Source: DASYXW01 sp035934405
GTDB lineage: Bacteria > Acidobacteriota > Terriglobia > UBA7540
DNA: 64,000 nt
Direction of reading: 5' to 3'
Assembly: GCA_035934405.1 (NCBI GenBank)
Contig: DASYXW010000003.1
Location: forward strand, 41,338-105,337
Positions within the stretch are counted from its first letter, which is position 1; every line of letters starts with the position of its first letter. Position numbers and translations under genes: made by a program. Below are positions 11,171-19,433 of this stretch, piece after piece. The notes under the pieces are model-generated. The model saw only the letters and a program-made list of their open reading frames with translations, searched no databases and had not been told where the DNA came from.

Positions 11171-11199
11171 ATCATAGTACACTAGTAGTTACGTGTCAA
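11171..11199 (-). promoter_or_regulatory. Near-consensus sigma-70 promoter for coxL-coxM-coxG
   Basis: Minus strand: TTGACA (11199-11194), 17-bp spacer, TATGAT (11176-11171). The -35 matches perfectly and the -10 has one mismatch. Predicted start near 11164 gives a 5' leader of about 205 nt before the coxL ATG. It shows that coxL can be transcribed independently of the coxS-VOC genes upstream. Confidence 0.75.
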
Positions 11200-11258
11200 G
11201 TTAATAATAATGTCGAGCCACCGAACTATCGCCAACCGTTTCGATTTGTTGCTCAGAA

Positions 11259-11615
11259 CTACCGAGCGGATTCGTGGTCGGACCACACGGCCAGCTCGTT
11301 CCCGTTCGGGTCGGTAAAATGAAACCGGCGGCCTCCGGGAAAAGAGAACGTCGGTTTCACGATGTTACCGCCCGCTCGCTTGACTCTCGCTTCCAGACCC
11401 TCAAGATCCTCGGCGTAAATCACTGCCAGCGGGCGCTGGGTCCCGGCATGAGGATCGGAGTAAAAGCCGCCCGCCAGGCGGCCGTCACTGAAGCTGGTGT
11501 AATCCGGTCCGTAGTCTTCAAACTTCCAACCGAAGACGTCGGCGTAGAACTTCCTGGTCTTGCCGAGGTCGGTCGCCGGAAATTCGATGTAGTCAATCTG
11601 TCCTGTGGCTGCCAT
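11259..11615 (-). CDS. VOC-family (glyoxalase/dioxygenase fold) protein
   Basis: 118 aa, one vicinal-oxygen-chelate domain of paired beta-alpha-beta-beta-beta units. Conserved features are GQIDYIEFPATDLGKTRKFY at the N-terminus, FGWKFEDYG, and a C-terminal FTDPNGNELAVWSD. The Glu in NELAVW is the usual metal ligand; the N-terminal ligand position appears as Glu in DYIEFPA. It resembles the 'VOC family protein' group often annotated as glyoxalase or lactoylglutathione lyase-like, substrate unknown. It lies between coxS (10 bp upstream) and coxL, which hints at a role in handling the substrate or product of the molybdenum hydroxylase. Confidence 0.85.
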   Translation of the reverse strand: MAATGQIDYIEFPATDLGKTRKFYADVFGWKFEDYGPDYTSFSDGRLAGGFYSDPHAGTQRPLAVIYAEDLEGLEARVKRAGGNIVKPTFSFPGGRRFHFTDPNGNELAVWSDHESAR

Positions 11616-11625
11616 GCGTGTTTCC

Positions 11626-12108
<483 letters not shown>

Positions 12109-12307
12109 GGGCGGGCTCTCCTTTCAAGAAGGCTGCAAGCACCAGGGATGAAGCACCGGGTTCGAATCCCAACGCTCCCTTGTCACGCACGCTTGCGAGG
12201 AACTCAGATATACGACCGTGGCGGGCCAAAGTCAACGTCAAAGCGGAAAGCCGGTCACGGCCAGCCGCTTTGACGGAGCCGAGGCTGCCTTCGTCTAGTT
12301 CTTGGCG

Positions 12308-12757
12308 CTATTTCTTGGCGGCAAACGTCTTGATGCGCTCCCGAAAAGCGGCGATGGCTTCCGGCGCCCGCGCTGAAAGCCACTTCTCATACTTCTTCGC
12401 CAGTTCCTCGAGGTTGTGATAGTTGTAGGGATTCTTCTGCGCCTCGCGCGCCGAAGGAAGTAGCCGTTGGATCTTGGTCCAGACCACGAAGAACTCCGGA
12501 CTGTTCTCGAAGAAAAGCTCCTCGTTGATCAGGCCGCGATTGACGATGGAGGCCGCCATTTCCCAGTAGCTCACCGTCATCCGATAGTACGCATTGTCCT
12601 GTGAACCGAACGGATACCGCTTGTAAAAGTCTTCCATGGACTCGGCATGGAACTCGCGCATGAACCATTCGCGCGCCAGACGCAACTTTTCTTCGCGCCT
12701 CAACTCGTAAAGTCGCAGCAACAGTTCCGCATCGTGGTGGTCGGGATGTTCTTTCAT
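12308..12757 (-). CDS. Hypothetical protein, helical, acidic/aromatic-rich
   Basis: 149 aa, predicted soluble and mostly helical, no signal peptide or membrane segment. Rich in Glu, Arg, Tyr and Phe (for example MREFHAESMEDFYKRYPFG and a C-terminal KKYEKWLSARAPEAIAAFRE). Good GAGGAG ribosome site ahead of the ATG supports it as a real gene. I do not recognise a named family; it looks like a compact helical DUF of the kind conserved in Acidobacteriota. It stands alone on the minus strand between the cox cluster and the aminopeptidase. Confidence 0.6.
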   Translation of the reverse strand: MKEHPDHHDAELLLRLYELRREEKLRLAREWFMREFHAESMEDFYKRYPFGSQDNAYYRMTVSYWEMAASIVNRGLINEELFFENSPEFFVVWTKIQRLLPSAREAQKNPYNYHNLEELAKKYEKWLSARAPEAIAAFRERIKTFAAKK

Positions 12758-12793
12758 GCGCTCCTCATTTGTGTAGCGTGCCGAACTTCCGCC

Positions 12794-15529
12794 CTAACGG
12801 CCCGCGCCGGCCTTGGACCCGTAGCCGCTCAGGAACGCCACCACGCTCGCCTGCTGGGCGCTCTTGTTCGCGGCGCACAGGCTGATGCCCTCGAGCACCT
12901 GGTCGAGGGTTCGCGGCCCGCCCGGATACTTCGCGGAGCGGTCCTTAAAGAATGCCTCCACGTCGGCGCGGTGCTGTTCATCGCAGTAGCTGGCCGCGGC
13001 GTAAGGCATGAAGGGTAGGACGTCCTGCGGCAGCTTGGCCTCGAGCGCTCCGATATTCTGCTTCACGAAGTCGTAGACGAGGTCACGATTGGCCGGCCAT
13101 TGGGTGGCGCCGAAAAGGATGCCGAGGGACTCGCGGGGGTCAAACTCGCTGGTCAGCAGGATCGGCATCGCGGCCTTCACGATCTCCGGATCGCGGAAGG
13201 AGCCCATAGCGTTGAGCAACTGTCCGCGTGTGTTCTGGTCCTTCTCCTTCTTGGCTTCAGACCGAAGGCGGCGGAAGAACGCCCGGTCACCGTGCTCGGC
13301 GGCGGTGCGAAGCACCACCCCTACCATGTCAGGCGCGACGGCGTTGTGGTTGCTGAGCCACTCGTTGGCCAGAGTCTTCGCCTGCGCGATCAGTTCGGGA
13401 TCCTCGGCTTCGTCGGCCGTCACGTCCAGAAGGGTCGGCCGCAAACGCTCGGTGGCGGCGTCCTCGCCGGGCTTCGACTTCCAGCCCAGCTCGTGGGCGC
13501 GCCCCCCGTACATGTTTTCCAGAAACTTCCGGTACTTGGGCAACAGGCTGTCCGGGACGATATTGAACTCCAGCCCGGAAGCGATCTCCAGAGTCTTCGC
13601 CGTCACCTGAGGAGCGGGATCCTGGAGAAACTCCGGGACCATGCCCAGCGCTTCGCCGCGTTTCATCTGGCCGCCGCCGGTGAAGGCAGCGACGTCGCCC
13701 ACCAGACCGACGCGCTCCGCCAAGCCGAGCGTCCTGGTGTCGTCCTTGAGCAGGGAATCGAGGAGATGGCCCTGGTAATGGACGCGGTAGTACCCCGCGG
13801 CGCCATCGTTGGCAAACACCCACTGCGGGCAACCTGTGGCCTTCGAGAGCGTCAGTTCTTTGGTCTTGGCGGTCACCAGCGCACACTGGCGCGCCTCAGT
13901 GCTGCCCGAGGGATATTTGGCGCAGACGGGAATCTGCCACATCTGGTCCGCCGAACCTGTGGAGCCGACCGGCAGGAAGCGTTGCTGCTCGAGTTCGAGC
14001 CGCGGAGCGCCGCCGGCGCATTTCAGGCTGGCATTTACTTCCGGGACCCCGGCCTGGTCGAGAAAGCTTGAAAAGGAGGCGGGAATCGCTGGATCCACGG
14101 TCCCCAGCGCAGCCAGGAAGTCGGCGGAAGTGGCGTTGCCCCAGGCGTGCTTTTCGAGATACAGGTGAATACCCTTTTGGAAGCGCTCCGGGCTCATGTA
14201 GGTCTCGAACATGTTGAGCAGCGCTGAGCCCTTGTTGTAAGTGATTCCGTCAAATGAATTGGCGATGTCGTCGTCGGACTCAATCGGCTGGCGCACTTTG
14301 CGCGAGCTAACCAAGGCGTCGGTATCCATGGCGCCCTGATAGCCGTTCAGTTCCGAGATGTGCATGTGCCACTCGGGCTTGTATTCGTTCGAAATCTTGT
14401 CAGCCATCCAGGAAGCGAAGCCTTCGTTCAGCCAGATGTCGTTCCACCAGGCGGTCGTCACATAGTCGCCGAACCACTGGTGCGCCAGCTCATGGGCCCC
14501 AACGCTCACCCAGAGCCGATGCTTCTGGAGCGAATCTTGATCGGGCGGCCACAGGATGATCCCCGAGCCGTAGGTGACCATGCCGGCGTGCTCCATGGCG
14601 TAACCGGCGAGAGGAATCGCCACCTCATCCAGCTTCTCGTAGGGGTAAGGAATGCCGAAATAGCCTTCGAGCAGATTCACGATGGCGGGGGTTGTCTTGG
14701 CCGCGTACCGCGCCTCCGCGCTCTCGCCATGCGGCACCACGATGCGGATGTGGGTGTGCTTCTTGCCTGCCGTACCGGCGTCCACCGTGTCGAAAGTGCC
14801 GACCGCCACAGCGACGAGGTAACTCGGAAGCGGTTTGGTCTCGGCGAATTTCACCGTCTTCATGCCGTTCGGATCGTCGGTTTCGGAGACTATCGGCGTG
14901 TTGGAAAAGGCGGAGTCTTCTTTCTTGACGTGCAGCGTCACCTGCCAGGGGACTTTGTAACCCGGCTCATCGAAACCCGGGAAAGCCTTGCGCGCGAAGA
15001 TGGGCTCGAACTGGGTGTATACGTACCAGGCGCCGCCTTCCTTCACCTGAAAAACGCCTTCCATGTTCTTGCGGTCGATTTTGCCCTGGTAAGCGATGTG
15101 CAGCCTGGCGGCGCCGGGACCGACCGCCTTGTCAAACGAGAATCCTATGTAGTCTTTTGGGGTGGCAATGACCTTGGCGGTCAGGGACTGGCCGCCGGTT
15201 TCGAGGATGGCTTCTTTCACGGTCAGGTTCTGGCCGTTGAGCCACAACACCGGGGTGGCCTTCTTAAGCGTCAGCTCGATGTCCACTGCGCCGGCAAAAG
15301 TGTCCGCGTCCGGCACCAGGGTGAGTTCGAGATGATAGCGCGTGGGCGCGGCGACGGCCGGCAGACGCAGCTTGGGTGGCGCAGGTTCCTCGGCGGAGGC
15401 GCGGGACGGGGTGAGCATGACAGTCCCGCAAGCCAAAAGGGCGGCCACCACCAGGGCCGTGGACAGGGTCCGGCCCGCGCGCCACCCCCGCCGACGGGAA
15501 ATCGAATTCAGCAGATCACGCCTCTTCAT
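12794..15529 (-). CDS. Secreted M1-family zinc aminopeptidase
   Basis: 911 aa from the ATG at 15529, chosen because AAAGGAG lies 5 bp upstream; the longer frame from 15589 has no RBS. The N-terminus has an Arg-rich region and a hydrophobic segment ending in ASA, consistent with a signal peptide. The zinc site is HELAHQW (about 346-352) with the third ligand Glu in WLNEGFASW about 19 residues on. The exopeptidase motif GAMEN is present as the variant YAMEHAGM, with His in place of Asn. A C-terminal ERAP1-like helical domain follows. It should trim N-terminal residues from peptides in the periplasm or outside. Confidence 0.92.
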   Translation of the reverse strand: MKRRDLLNSISRRRGWRAGRTLSTALVVAALLACGTVMLTPSRASAEEPAPPKLRLPAVAAPTRYHLELTLVPDADTFAGAVDIELTLKKATPVLWLNGQNLTVKEAILETGGQSLTAKVIATPKDYIGFSFDKAVGPGAARLHIAYQGKIDRKNMEGVFQVKEGGAWYVYTQFEPIFARKAFPGFDEPGYKVPWQVTLHVKKEDSAFSNTPIVSETDDPNGMKTVKFAETKPLPSYLVAVAVGTFDTVDAGTAGKKHTHIRIVVPHGESAEARYAAKTTPAIVNLLEGYFGIPYPYEKLDEVAIPLAGYAMEHAGMVTYGSGIILWPPDQDSLQKHRLWVSVGAHELAHQWFGDYVTTAWWNDIWLNEGFASWMADKISNEYKPEWHMHISELNGYQGAMDTDALVSSRKVRQPIESDDDIANSFDGITYNKGSALLNMFETYMSPERFQKGIHLYLEKHAWGNATSADFLAALGTVDPAIPASFSSFLDQAGVPEVNASLKCAGGAPRLELEQQRFLPVGSTGSADQMWQIPVCAKYPSGSTEARQCALVTAKTKELTLSKATGCPQWVFANDGAAGYYRVHYQGHLLDSLLKDDTRTLGLAERVGLVGDVAAFTGGGQMKRGEALGMVPEFLQDPAPQVTAKTLEIASGLEFNIVPDSLLPKYRKFLENMYGGRAHELGWKSKPGEDAATERLRPTLLDVTADEAEDPELIAQAKTLANEWLSNHNAVAPDMVGVVLRTAAEHGDRAFFRRLRSEAKKEKDQNTRGQLLNAMGSFRDPEIVKAAMPILLTSEFDPRESLGILFGATQWPANRDLVYDFVKQNIGALEAKLPQDVLPFMPYAAASYCDEQHRADVEAFFKDRSAKYPGGPRTLDQVLEGISLCAANKSAQQASVVAFLSGYGSKAGAGR

Positions 15530-15691
15530 AACGGCTCCTTTGATAAGGGTGTTCTCCGGCCTGGCAGCGAATGTGTCAGCATATGCCATTCGTGAGGTCG
15601 CTTCAACCCCAGAGTATCTTTTACGAGAGGAGCCCCGGAAGAGTTGCAGGAAAGAGGAGCGAACGGCGTCGCATGTCCCGGGGCTGAAGGA

Positions 15692-16108
15692 TCACAATTC
15701 GGGCAGAAGCGAGGCCACCTGCTGTTCGATCAGGTCGCGTGCGCTGCGGTAACGCTCAAGGTCCCGGCCATAAGGGTCGGGGATGTTCCACTCGATGACG
15801 CGGCCTTTGAATCCCACCGGAACCGGGCAGGCGACCTCGCAACCCATGGTCACGACCACGTCCATCTCCGCCACAGGCACGTCATCGAGCCCCTTGGACC
15901 ATTGCCCGTCGAGCGAAATGCCCTTCTCCTGCATGACATCGTGGGTCGCCGGCACAATCACGCCGAGCGGATGAGAGCCGGCGCTCCAGGCGCGCACCCG
16001 GCCATTGCCGAGATGGGTGGCGAAGGCTTCCGCCATCTGACTGCGGCACGAGTTGCCGACACAAACAAAGAGAAGGTTCGTGATTGGACGGCTGGCCGAT
16101 TCGGTCAT
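15692..16108 (-). CDS. arsC: Arsenate reductase ArsC (LMW-phosphatase type)
   Basis: 138 aa. The phosphatase P-loop C16-VGNSC-R22 lies in FVCVGNSCRSQMAEAF, giving the nucleophilic cysteine and the anion-binding arginine. Cys90 and Cys94 (VVTMGCEVACPVP) match the redox-relay cysteines of the thioredoxin-coupled S. aureus/B. subtilis class, though spaced C-x3-C instead of C-x6-C. IEWNIPDPYG matches the general-acid Asp loop. Reduces arsenate to arsenite. Its ATG overlaps the pdxT stop by one base (TAATG), so it is co-transcribed with the vitamin B6 gene and not with an ars operon. Confidence 0.92.
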   Translation of the reverse strand: MTESASRPITNLLFVCVGNSCRSQMAEAFATHLGNGRVRAWSAGSHPLGVIVPATHDVMQEKGISLDGQWSKGLDDVPVAEMDVVVTMGCEVACPVPVGFKGRVIEWNIPDPYGRDLERYRSARDLIEQQVASLLPEL

Positions 16109-16749
16109 TATGGCTGAGCGACGGGTTGATGGTCATTCAATGACTCAATGGCTCGATGGCCCAATGAATCAATCTTCTTGAGGAAGTACCGGTGAATCGT
16201 TTCGTCCTCCGTCAACTCGGGATGAAAAGTCGCCGCGAGCACATTGCCCTGCTCGACGATCACCGGCAGGCCGTCGGCGCGGCCGAGGACGCGTACGGCT
16301 TCGCCCACACGGCGGATAATGGGCGCGCGGATGAACACCATCTCCACCGGACGGTCCGCGAGCGCGGGGCAGTCTCCCTGGCGCACGGAGCTGTCAATCT
16401 GGCGGCCGTAGCCGTTGCGTTCGACGGTGATGTCAATCAAGCCCAACCGCTCCTGCGGCGGATTGAGCACGTCCTTCGCCAGCAGAATCGTTCCCGCACA
16501 GGTGCCGAAAATGGGCCTGCCCTCGGCGGCAAATTGCTTGATGGCCTCGCCAAATCCCTCCTCGGCAAAGAACTTGAGCATCGTAGTGCTCTCGCCGCCG
16601 GGCATGATGAGGCCGCCGACTTCATCCAAGTCCGCGACGTGCTTCACCAACCTCCACGGCGCGCCGATGCGGTCGAGCATTTTGGCGTGCATGGCGAAGT
16701 CGCCCTGGATGGCGAGGATGCCGACGGGTTTGTGACCATTGTTTCCCAT
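16108..16749 (-). CDS. pdxT: Pyridoxal 5'-phosphate synthase glutaminase subunit PdxT
   Basis: 213 aa, class I glutamine amidotransferase of the PdxT/SNO family. Motifs are GILAIQGDF at the N-terminus, MPGGESTTM (about 49-57), the nucleophile Cys84 in FGTCAGTILLA, and the His-x-Glu pair in FHPELTED near the C-terminus. Hydrolyses glutamine and channels ammonia to PdxS to make PLP from ribose 5-phosphate and glyceraldehyde 3-phosphate. In most genomes pdxS and pdxT are adjacent; here pdxS lies 1.6 kb upstream on the same strand, separated by three inserted genes. Coupled at its 3' end to arsC. Confidence 0.95.
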   Translation of the reverse strand: MGNNGHKPVGILAIQGDFAMHAKMLDRIGAPWRLVKHVADLDEVGGLIMPGGESTTMLKFFAEEGFGEAIKQFAAEGRPIFGTCAGTILLAKDVLNPPQERLGLIDITVERNGYGRQIDSSVRQGDCPALADRPVEMVFIRAPIIRRVGEAVRVLGRADGLPVIVEQGNVLAATFHPELTEDETIHRYFLKKIDSLGHRAIESLNDHQPVAQP

Positions 16750-16844
16750 AAGAAGTCAGAAGCTAGAAGTCAGAAGCCAGAAGAAACGCCGGAGGAATCA
16801 ACGCGGCCGCATGCCGCGCTATTCTGACTCCTGACTCCTGTTCG
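16750..16844. repeat. Imperfect short direct repeats (AGAAGTC and CTGACTC types)
   Basis: Upstream of pdxT, the plus strand has AGAAGTCAGAAGCTAGAAGT followed by further copies at about 16750-16783, and TCTGACTCCTGACTCCTG near 16824-16841. The two halves are roughly complementary in content. Similar low-complexity direct repeats occur at 8544-8625, 25926-25975, 37620-37650 and 51302-51408. Confidence 0.6.
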
Positions 16845-17282
16845 CTACCGCGCTGCACTCACCAGCGTCGCCTTCAGATTGATCGTTGTCCCGGCGAGCG
16901 CCTTCGATACCGGACATCCTTTCTTCGCGCCTTCGGCGAGCTCCTGGAACTTGGCGTTGTCAATGCCCGGGACCTCGGCCTCGGTGGTGAGATCAATGCT
17001 CGTGATGGCGAATCCAGCCTCCACCTTGTCGAAATGGACCGCCGCCTTGGTATGCACCCGCTTGGGCGAAAATCCCGCCTTGGCCAGTCCGGCCGAAAAC
17101 GCCATCGAGAAGCATCTGGCGTGCGCCGCGCCGATCAGTTCCTCGGGGTTCGTGCCGGTGCCTTCTTCCATGCGCGACTTGAAGGAGTACGGTCCGTCAA
17201 ACGCGCCAGTGCCGAGCTTCATGTGGCCCTGGCCTTCGAGAAGATTACCTTTCCATTCTGCTTCTGCGTTTCGAGTTGGCAT
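16845..17282 (-). CDS. osmC: OsmC/Ohr-family peroxiredoxin-like protein
   Basis: 145 aa, one OsmC domain. The two catalytic cysteines are in GAAHARCFSMAFS (about residue 56) and KKGCPVSKAL (about 121). The spacing, the N-terminal AEWKGNLLEGQGHM and the FDGPYSFKSRMEEGTGTNPEEL segment match OsmC more than Ohr. These enzymes reduce organic hydroperoxides using a thiol donor. It is 95 bp upstream of pdxT in the same direction. Together with the unknown gene behind it, it separates pdxT from pdxS. Confidence 0.9.
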   Translation of the reverse strand: MPTRNAEAEWKGNLLEGQGHMKLGTGAFDGPYSFKSRMEEGTGTNPEELIGAAHARCFSMAFSAGLAKAGFSPKRVHTKAAVHFDKVEAGFAITSIDLTTEAEVPGIDNAKFQELAEGAKKGCPVSKALAGTTINLKATLVSAAR

Positions 17283-17306
17283 GTTTTGATTCCTCCTTTG
17301 GGATCA

Positions 17307-18092
17307 TCAGCAGCAATAAATGTTTTGGTTATGAGGGTCGCTCCAAACCAAGCGGTGTGTTTCTGAGTAGCGCGCAAGCATGCGCTCAATGCTTTCCCCG
17401 TTCTTCAAGTTAGGCGTCAAGATAAAGAATGCCAGGTCGCCAACTTTGCCATCGCTCAGCGCTGGCGCGACCCAATGCACATTCCATCCGCTTGGTCGGA
17501 CTTCTGCAAGTTTCTCTCTGAGTCTATCGGCTCGGTATCGGAGATCGTCTCTCCGGCGCTTGGCGTTTCGCTGTGGAAACTGAACAAGGATAATCGCCAC
17601 GTCTCCGGAGCTTTGCTTTGCTATTCTTACGACGTCCGAATACAAGACATACCTTTCGGGATGCTTCCTCCAGAATCTGCCCTTCGTTTCCAGGCCTGTG
17701 TCTGGGTCAATCAGAATAGCGCTGTTAGCCAGCAGGTCCGCTTGGACACCGTCGAAATATCCTTCTCGCTGGTGGGAGGAGAAGTAATCCGTGTCACCCG
17801 ACGTGCCGTCCTTGTACGGATAATATCGTCGCTCCGTCCAAGGCTGGAAGAACTCTCTTAACCAGAGGATTGAGCGACTCTTCGCGTCGAGGCAGTGCCG
17901 GAGGAACACGTAGAGTTTCTCTCTTCTCCGACCCAGTTCGTACTTCGTCTTACCGCCTTGCCTTGTGCCATCGGGCTCTGTCAGCATGGGGATGAAAGTG
18001 AGCGATGTTGACCTTCCCAGATGCTCTGCGACTTCGATCCAGAGGTCATACTTTAGAAAGTCTCTCTCATCCGCGAAGTATTGGTTCTTCAC
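17307..18092 (-). CDS. Unrecognised protein of the 'NQYF-D...D-KYDL' type, lower GC
   Basis: 261 aa from the GTG at 18092, chosen because AGAAGG lies 6 bp upstream and the protein then begins VKNQYFADERDFLKYDLW. From memory this opening and the motif ILIDPDTGLE followed by KHPERYVLYSDVV recall a small family of hypothetical proteins starting MKNRYFGD-DYxKYGL, sometimes seen in mobile or phage-like contexts; I cannot assign a function. It has several lone Cys and ends NIYCC. GC and codon use are clearly lower than in the neighbouring pdx genes, suggesting acquisition. It lies between the otherwise linked pdxS and pdxT, divergent from a HicB-like fragment. Confidence 0.65.
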   Translation of the reverse strand: MKNQYFADERDFLKYDLWIEVAEHLGRSTSLTFIPMLTEPDGTRQGGKTKYELGRRREKLYVFLRHCLDAKSRSILWLREFFQPWTERRYYPYKDGTSGDTDYFSSHQREGYFDGVQADLLANSAILIDPDTGLETKGRFWRKHPERYVLYSDVVRIAKQSSGDVAIILVQFPQRNAKRRRDDLRYRADRLREKLAEVRPSGWNVHWVAPALSDGKVGDLAFFILTPNLKNGESIERMLARYSETHRLVWSDPHNQNIYCC

Positions 18093-18157
18093 AACCAGCC
18101 TTCTCTTGAGTTGTCGCACAGTGTACAATCATCATAAGTGAGCGGCGCCAATTCATC

Positions 18158-18310
18158 GTGAACCTCGTCTTCGACCCCGAGTATCACGGCTACGTCGCTG
18201 ATGTGCCTCAGTTGCCCGGCTGTATGTCGCAGGGCAAGAGCGTCGAAGCCGCGTTGCGTAACGTTCGCAAGGCTATCAAAGTCTACCTCAAGGCCTCAAC
18301 TAGAGGCTAA
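18158..18310 (+). CDS. HicB-like antitoxin-type protein (orphan, possibly N-terminally truncated)
   Basis: 50 aa if started at the only usual start codon, GTG 18158. The frame is open back to 18110 and the similarity seems to begin a few residues earlier (RRQFIVNLVFDPE), so a non-standard upstream start or a lost start is possible. GYVADVPQLPGCMSQGKSVE followed by EAALRNVRKAIKVYL is the signature of the HicB partial RNase H fold. HicB normally represses and neutralises a HicA toxin encoded just upstream; here the upstream DNA is the divergent unknown gene and no HicA frame is visible. It may be a solitary HicB-domain regulator or a remnant. Confidence 0.65.
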   Translation: MNLVFDPEYHGYVADVPQLPGCMSQGKSVEAALRNVRKAIKVYLKASTRG

Positions 18311-18336
18311 CCACCGAGAACTGGCAACTGCTCCTT

Positions 18337-19224
18337 TTACCAACCCCGCGTCTGCAGCAACTCTTCCGGCTTGAGCTTCGCCACGTCGAGGCCGCGCATG
18401 GCCTCGCCCAATTCTTCCGAGCACTCCGCGATCACCTGCGGCTCGTTATAGTGCGTGGTGGCGCGGACGATCGCTTTGGCTCGCGCCGCCGGGTCGGACG
18501 ACTTGAAAATACCTGACCCCACGAAGGTCGCTTCGGCGCCAAGCTGCATCACCAGCGACGCGTCCGCGGGAGTGGCGATGCCGCCGGCGGAGAAGTTCGG
18601 CACCGGCAGCTTGCCGTGCTCCGCCACCCACTTCACGAGATCGAAAGGCGCGCCGAGTTCTTTCGACTTGGCCATAAGTTCTTCTTCGCGCAGCGTCGTC
18701 AGCAGGCGGATCTCGCTCGTAATCGCGCGCATGTGGCGAACGGCCTCGACAATATTGCCTGAGCCCGCCTCGCCCTTGGTACGGATCATGGCCGCGCCCT
18801 CGCCGATTCGTCGCAGCGCCTCGCCCAGGTTGCGCGCCCCGCAGACGAACGGGGCCTTGTAAGGCCACTTGTGGATGTGGTGCTCCTCGTCGGCCGGCGT
18901 CAGCACCTCACTCTCGTCAATGTAGTCTACACCAATAGCCTCCAGCACCTGAGCCTCGGCGAAATGTCCGATGCGCGCCTTGGCCATGACCGGAATCGTG
19001 ACCGCGGCCATGATCTCGCGGATGATCTTGACGGACGCCATCCGCGCCACGCCGCCTTCCTTGCGGATGTCAGCGGGGACGCGCTCGAGGGCCATCACGG
19101 CGCAGGCGCCTGCATCCTCGGCAATTTTGGCCTGCTCCGCCGTGGTGACGTCCATAATGACGCCGCCTTTGAGCATCTCGGCTAAGCCGACCTTGAGCTT
19201 CATTTTCTCGTCATATTGCCACAT
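18337..19224 (-). CDS. pdxS: Pyridoxal 5'-phosphate synthase subunit PdxS
   Basis: 295 aa (beta/alpha)8 barrel, the family's usual length. Opening KVGLAEMLKGGVIMDVT, then EDAGACAVMALERVPADIR, then PVMAKARIGHFAEAQ with the lysine that binds the ribose 5-phosphate intermediate, and PNFSAGGIATPADASL. Makes PLP with ammonia from PdxT. Start ATG 19224 has GGAGGAAGCG immediately upstream. Its leader (19225-19433) carries two copies of a 25-bp direct repeat and a 17-bp perfect palindrome, and the gene upstream encodes a MocR/PdxR-like regulator on the same strand. Confidence 0.96.
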   Translation of the reverse strand: MWQYDEKMKLKVGLAEMLKGGVIMDVTTAEQAKIAEDAGACAVMALERVPADIRKEGGVARMASVKIIREIMAAVTIPVMAKARIGHFAEAQVLEAIGVDYIDESEVLTPADEEHHIHKWPYKAPFVCGARNLGEALRRIGEGAAMIRTKGEAGSGNIVEAVRHMRAITSEIRLLTTLREEELMAKSKELGAPFDLVKWVAEHGKLPVPNFSAGGIATPADASLVMQLGAEATFVGSGIFKSSDPAARAKAIVRATTHYNEPQVIAECSEELGEAMRGLDVAKLKPEELLQTRGW

Positions 19225-19263
19225 CGCTTCCTCCGATTTTCTGAGGCCGCCAACTAACTGCTT

Positions 19264-19339
19264 TTATTTTCAATAACCTGACGGCTTTAGAAACCGCGGT
19301 ATCAAATAAGCAGCTTATTTTCAGTAAGTTGACGGCTTA
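19264..19339. repeat. Two tandem copies of a 25-bp leader repeat upstream of pdxS
   Basis: Copies at 19264-19288 and 19315-19339, 51 bp apart start to start. Each is TTATTTTCA, then A or G, TAA, then a short variable step, then TGACGGCTT on the plus strand. The same repeat occurs three times at 32642-32758 ahead of prfA and degenerately at 11042-11066 ahead of coxL. In all cases it has the same orientation relative to the downstream minus-strand gene. Confidence 0.85.
19304..19320. promoter_or_regulatory. Perfect 17-bp palindrome, candidate operator upstream of pdxS
   Basis: AAATAAGCAGCTTATTT: 7-bp arms with a 3-bp centre, 85-101 bp upstream of the pdxS ATG and partly overlapping the second 25-bp repeat. 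Size and position suit a dimeric regulator such as the PdxR-like protein encoded just upstream. No binding evidence can be drawn from sequence alone. Confidence 0.4.
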
Positions 19340-19433
19340 CCCCGGCGCCACAAGAAACTTGCACTCATTCTAAAAGACATTCAGGGTTCGTTTTTCAAAA
19401 CAACCCTTTTCTGTCCCATCCTCCAGCTCTGGC

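Noticed and set aside
12158..12170. GGGTTCGAATCCC, T-arm-like
   Set aside because: Only a 3-bp stem and no tRNA body; the sequence is close to a self-palindrome and likely chance.
19225..19433. 25-bp repeats as PdxR binding sites specific for pdxS
   Set aside because: Three copies also precede prfA, which has no link to PLP, so a pdx-specific operator is unlikely.
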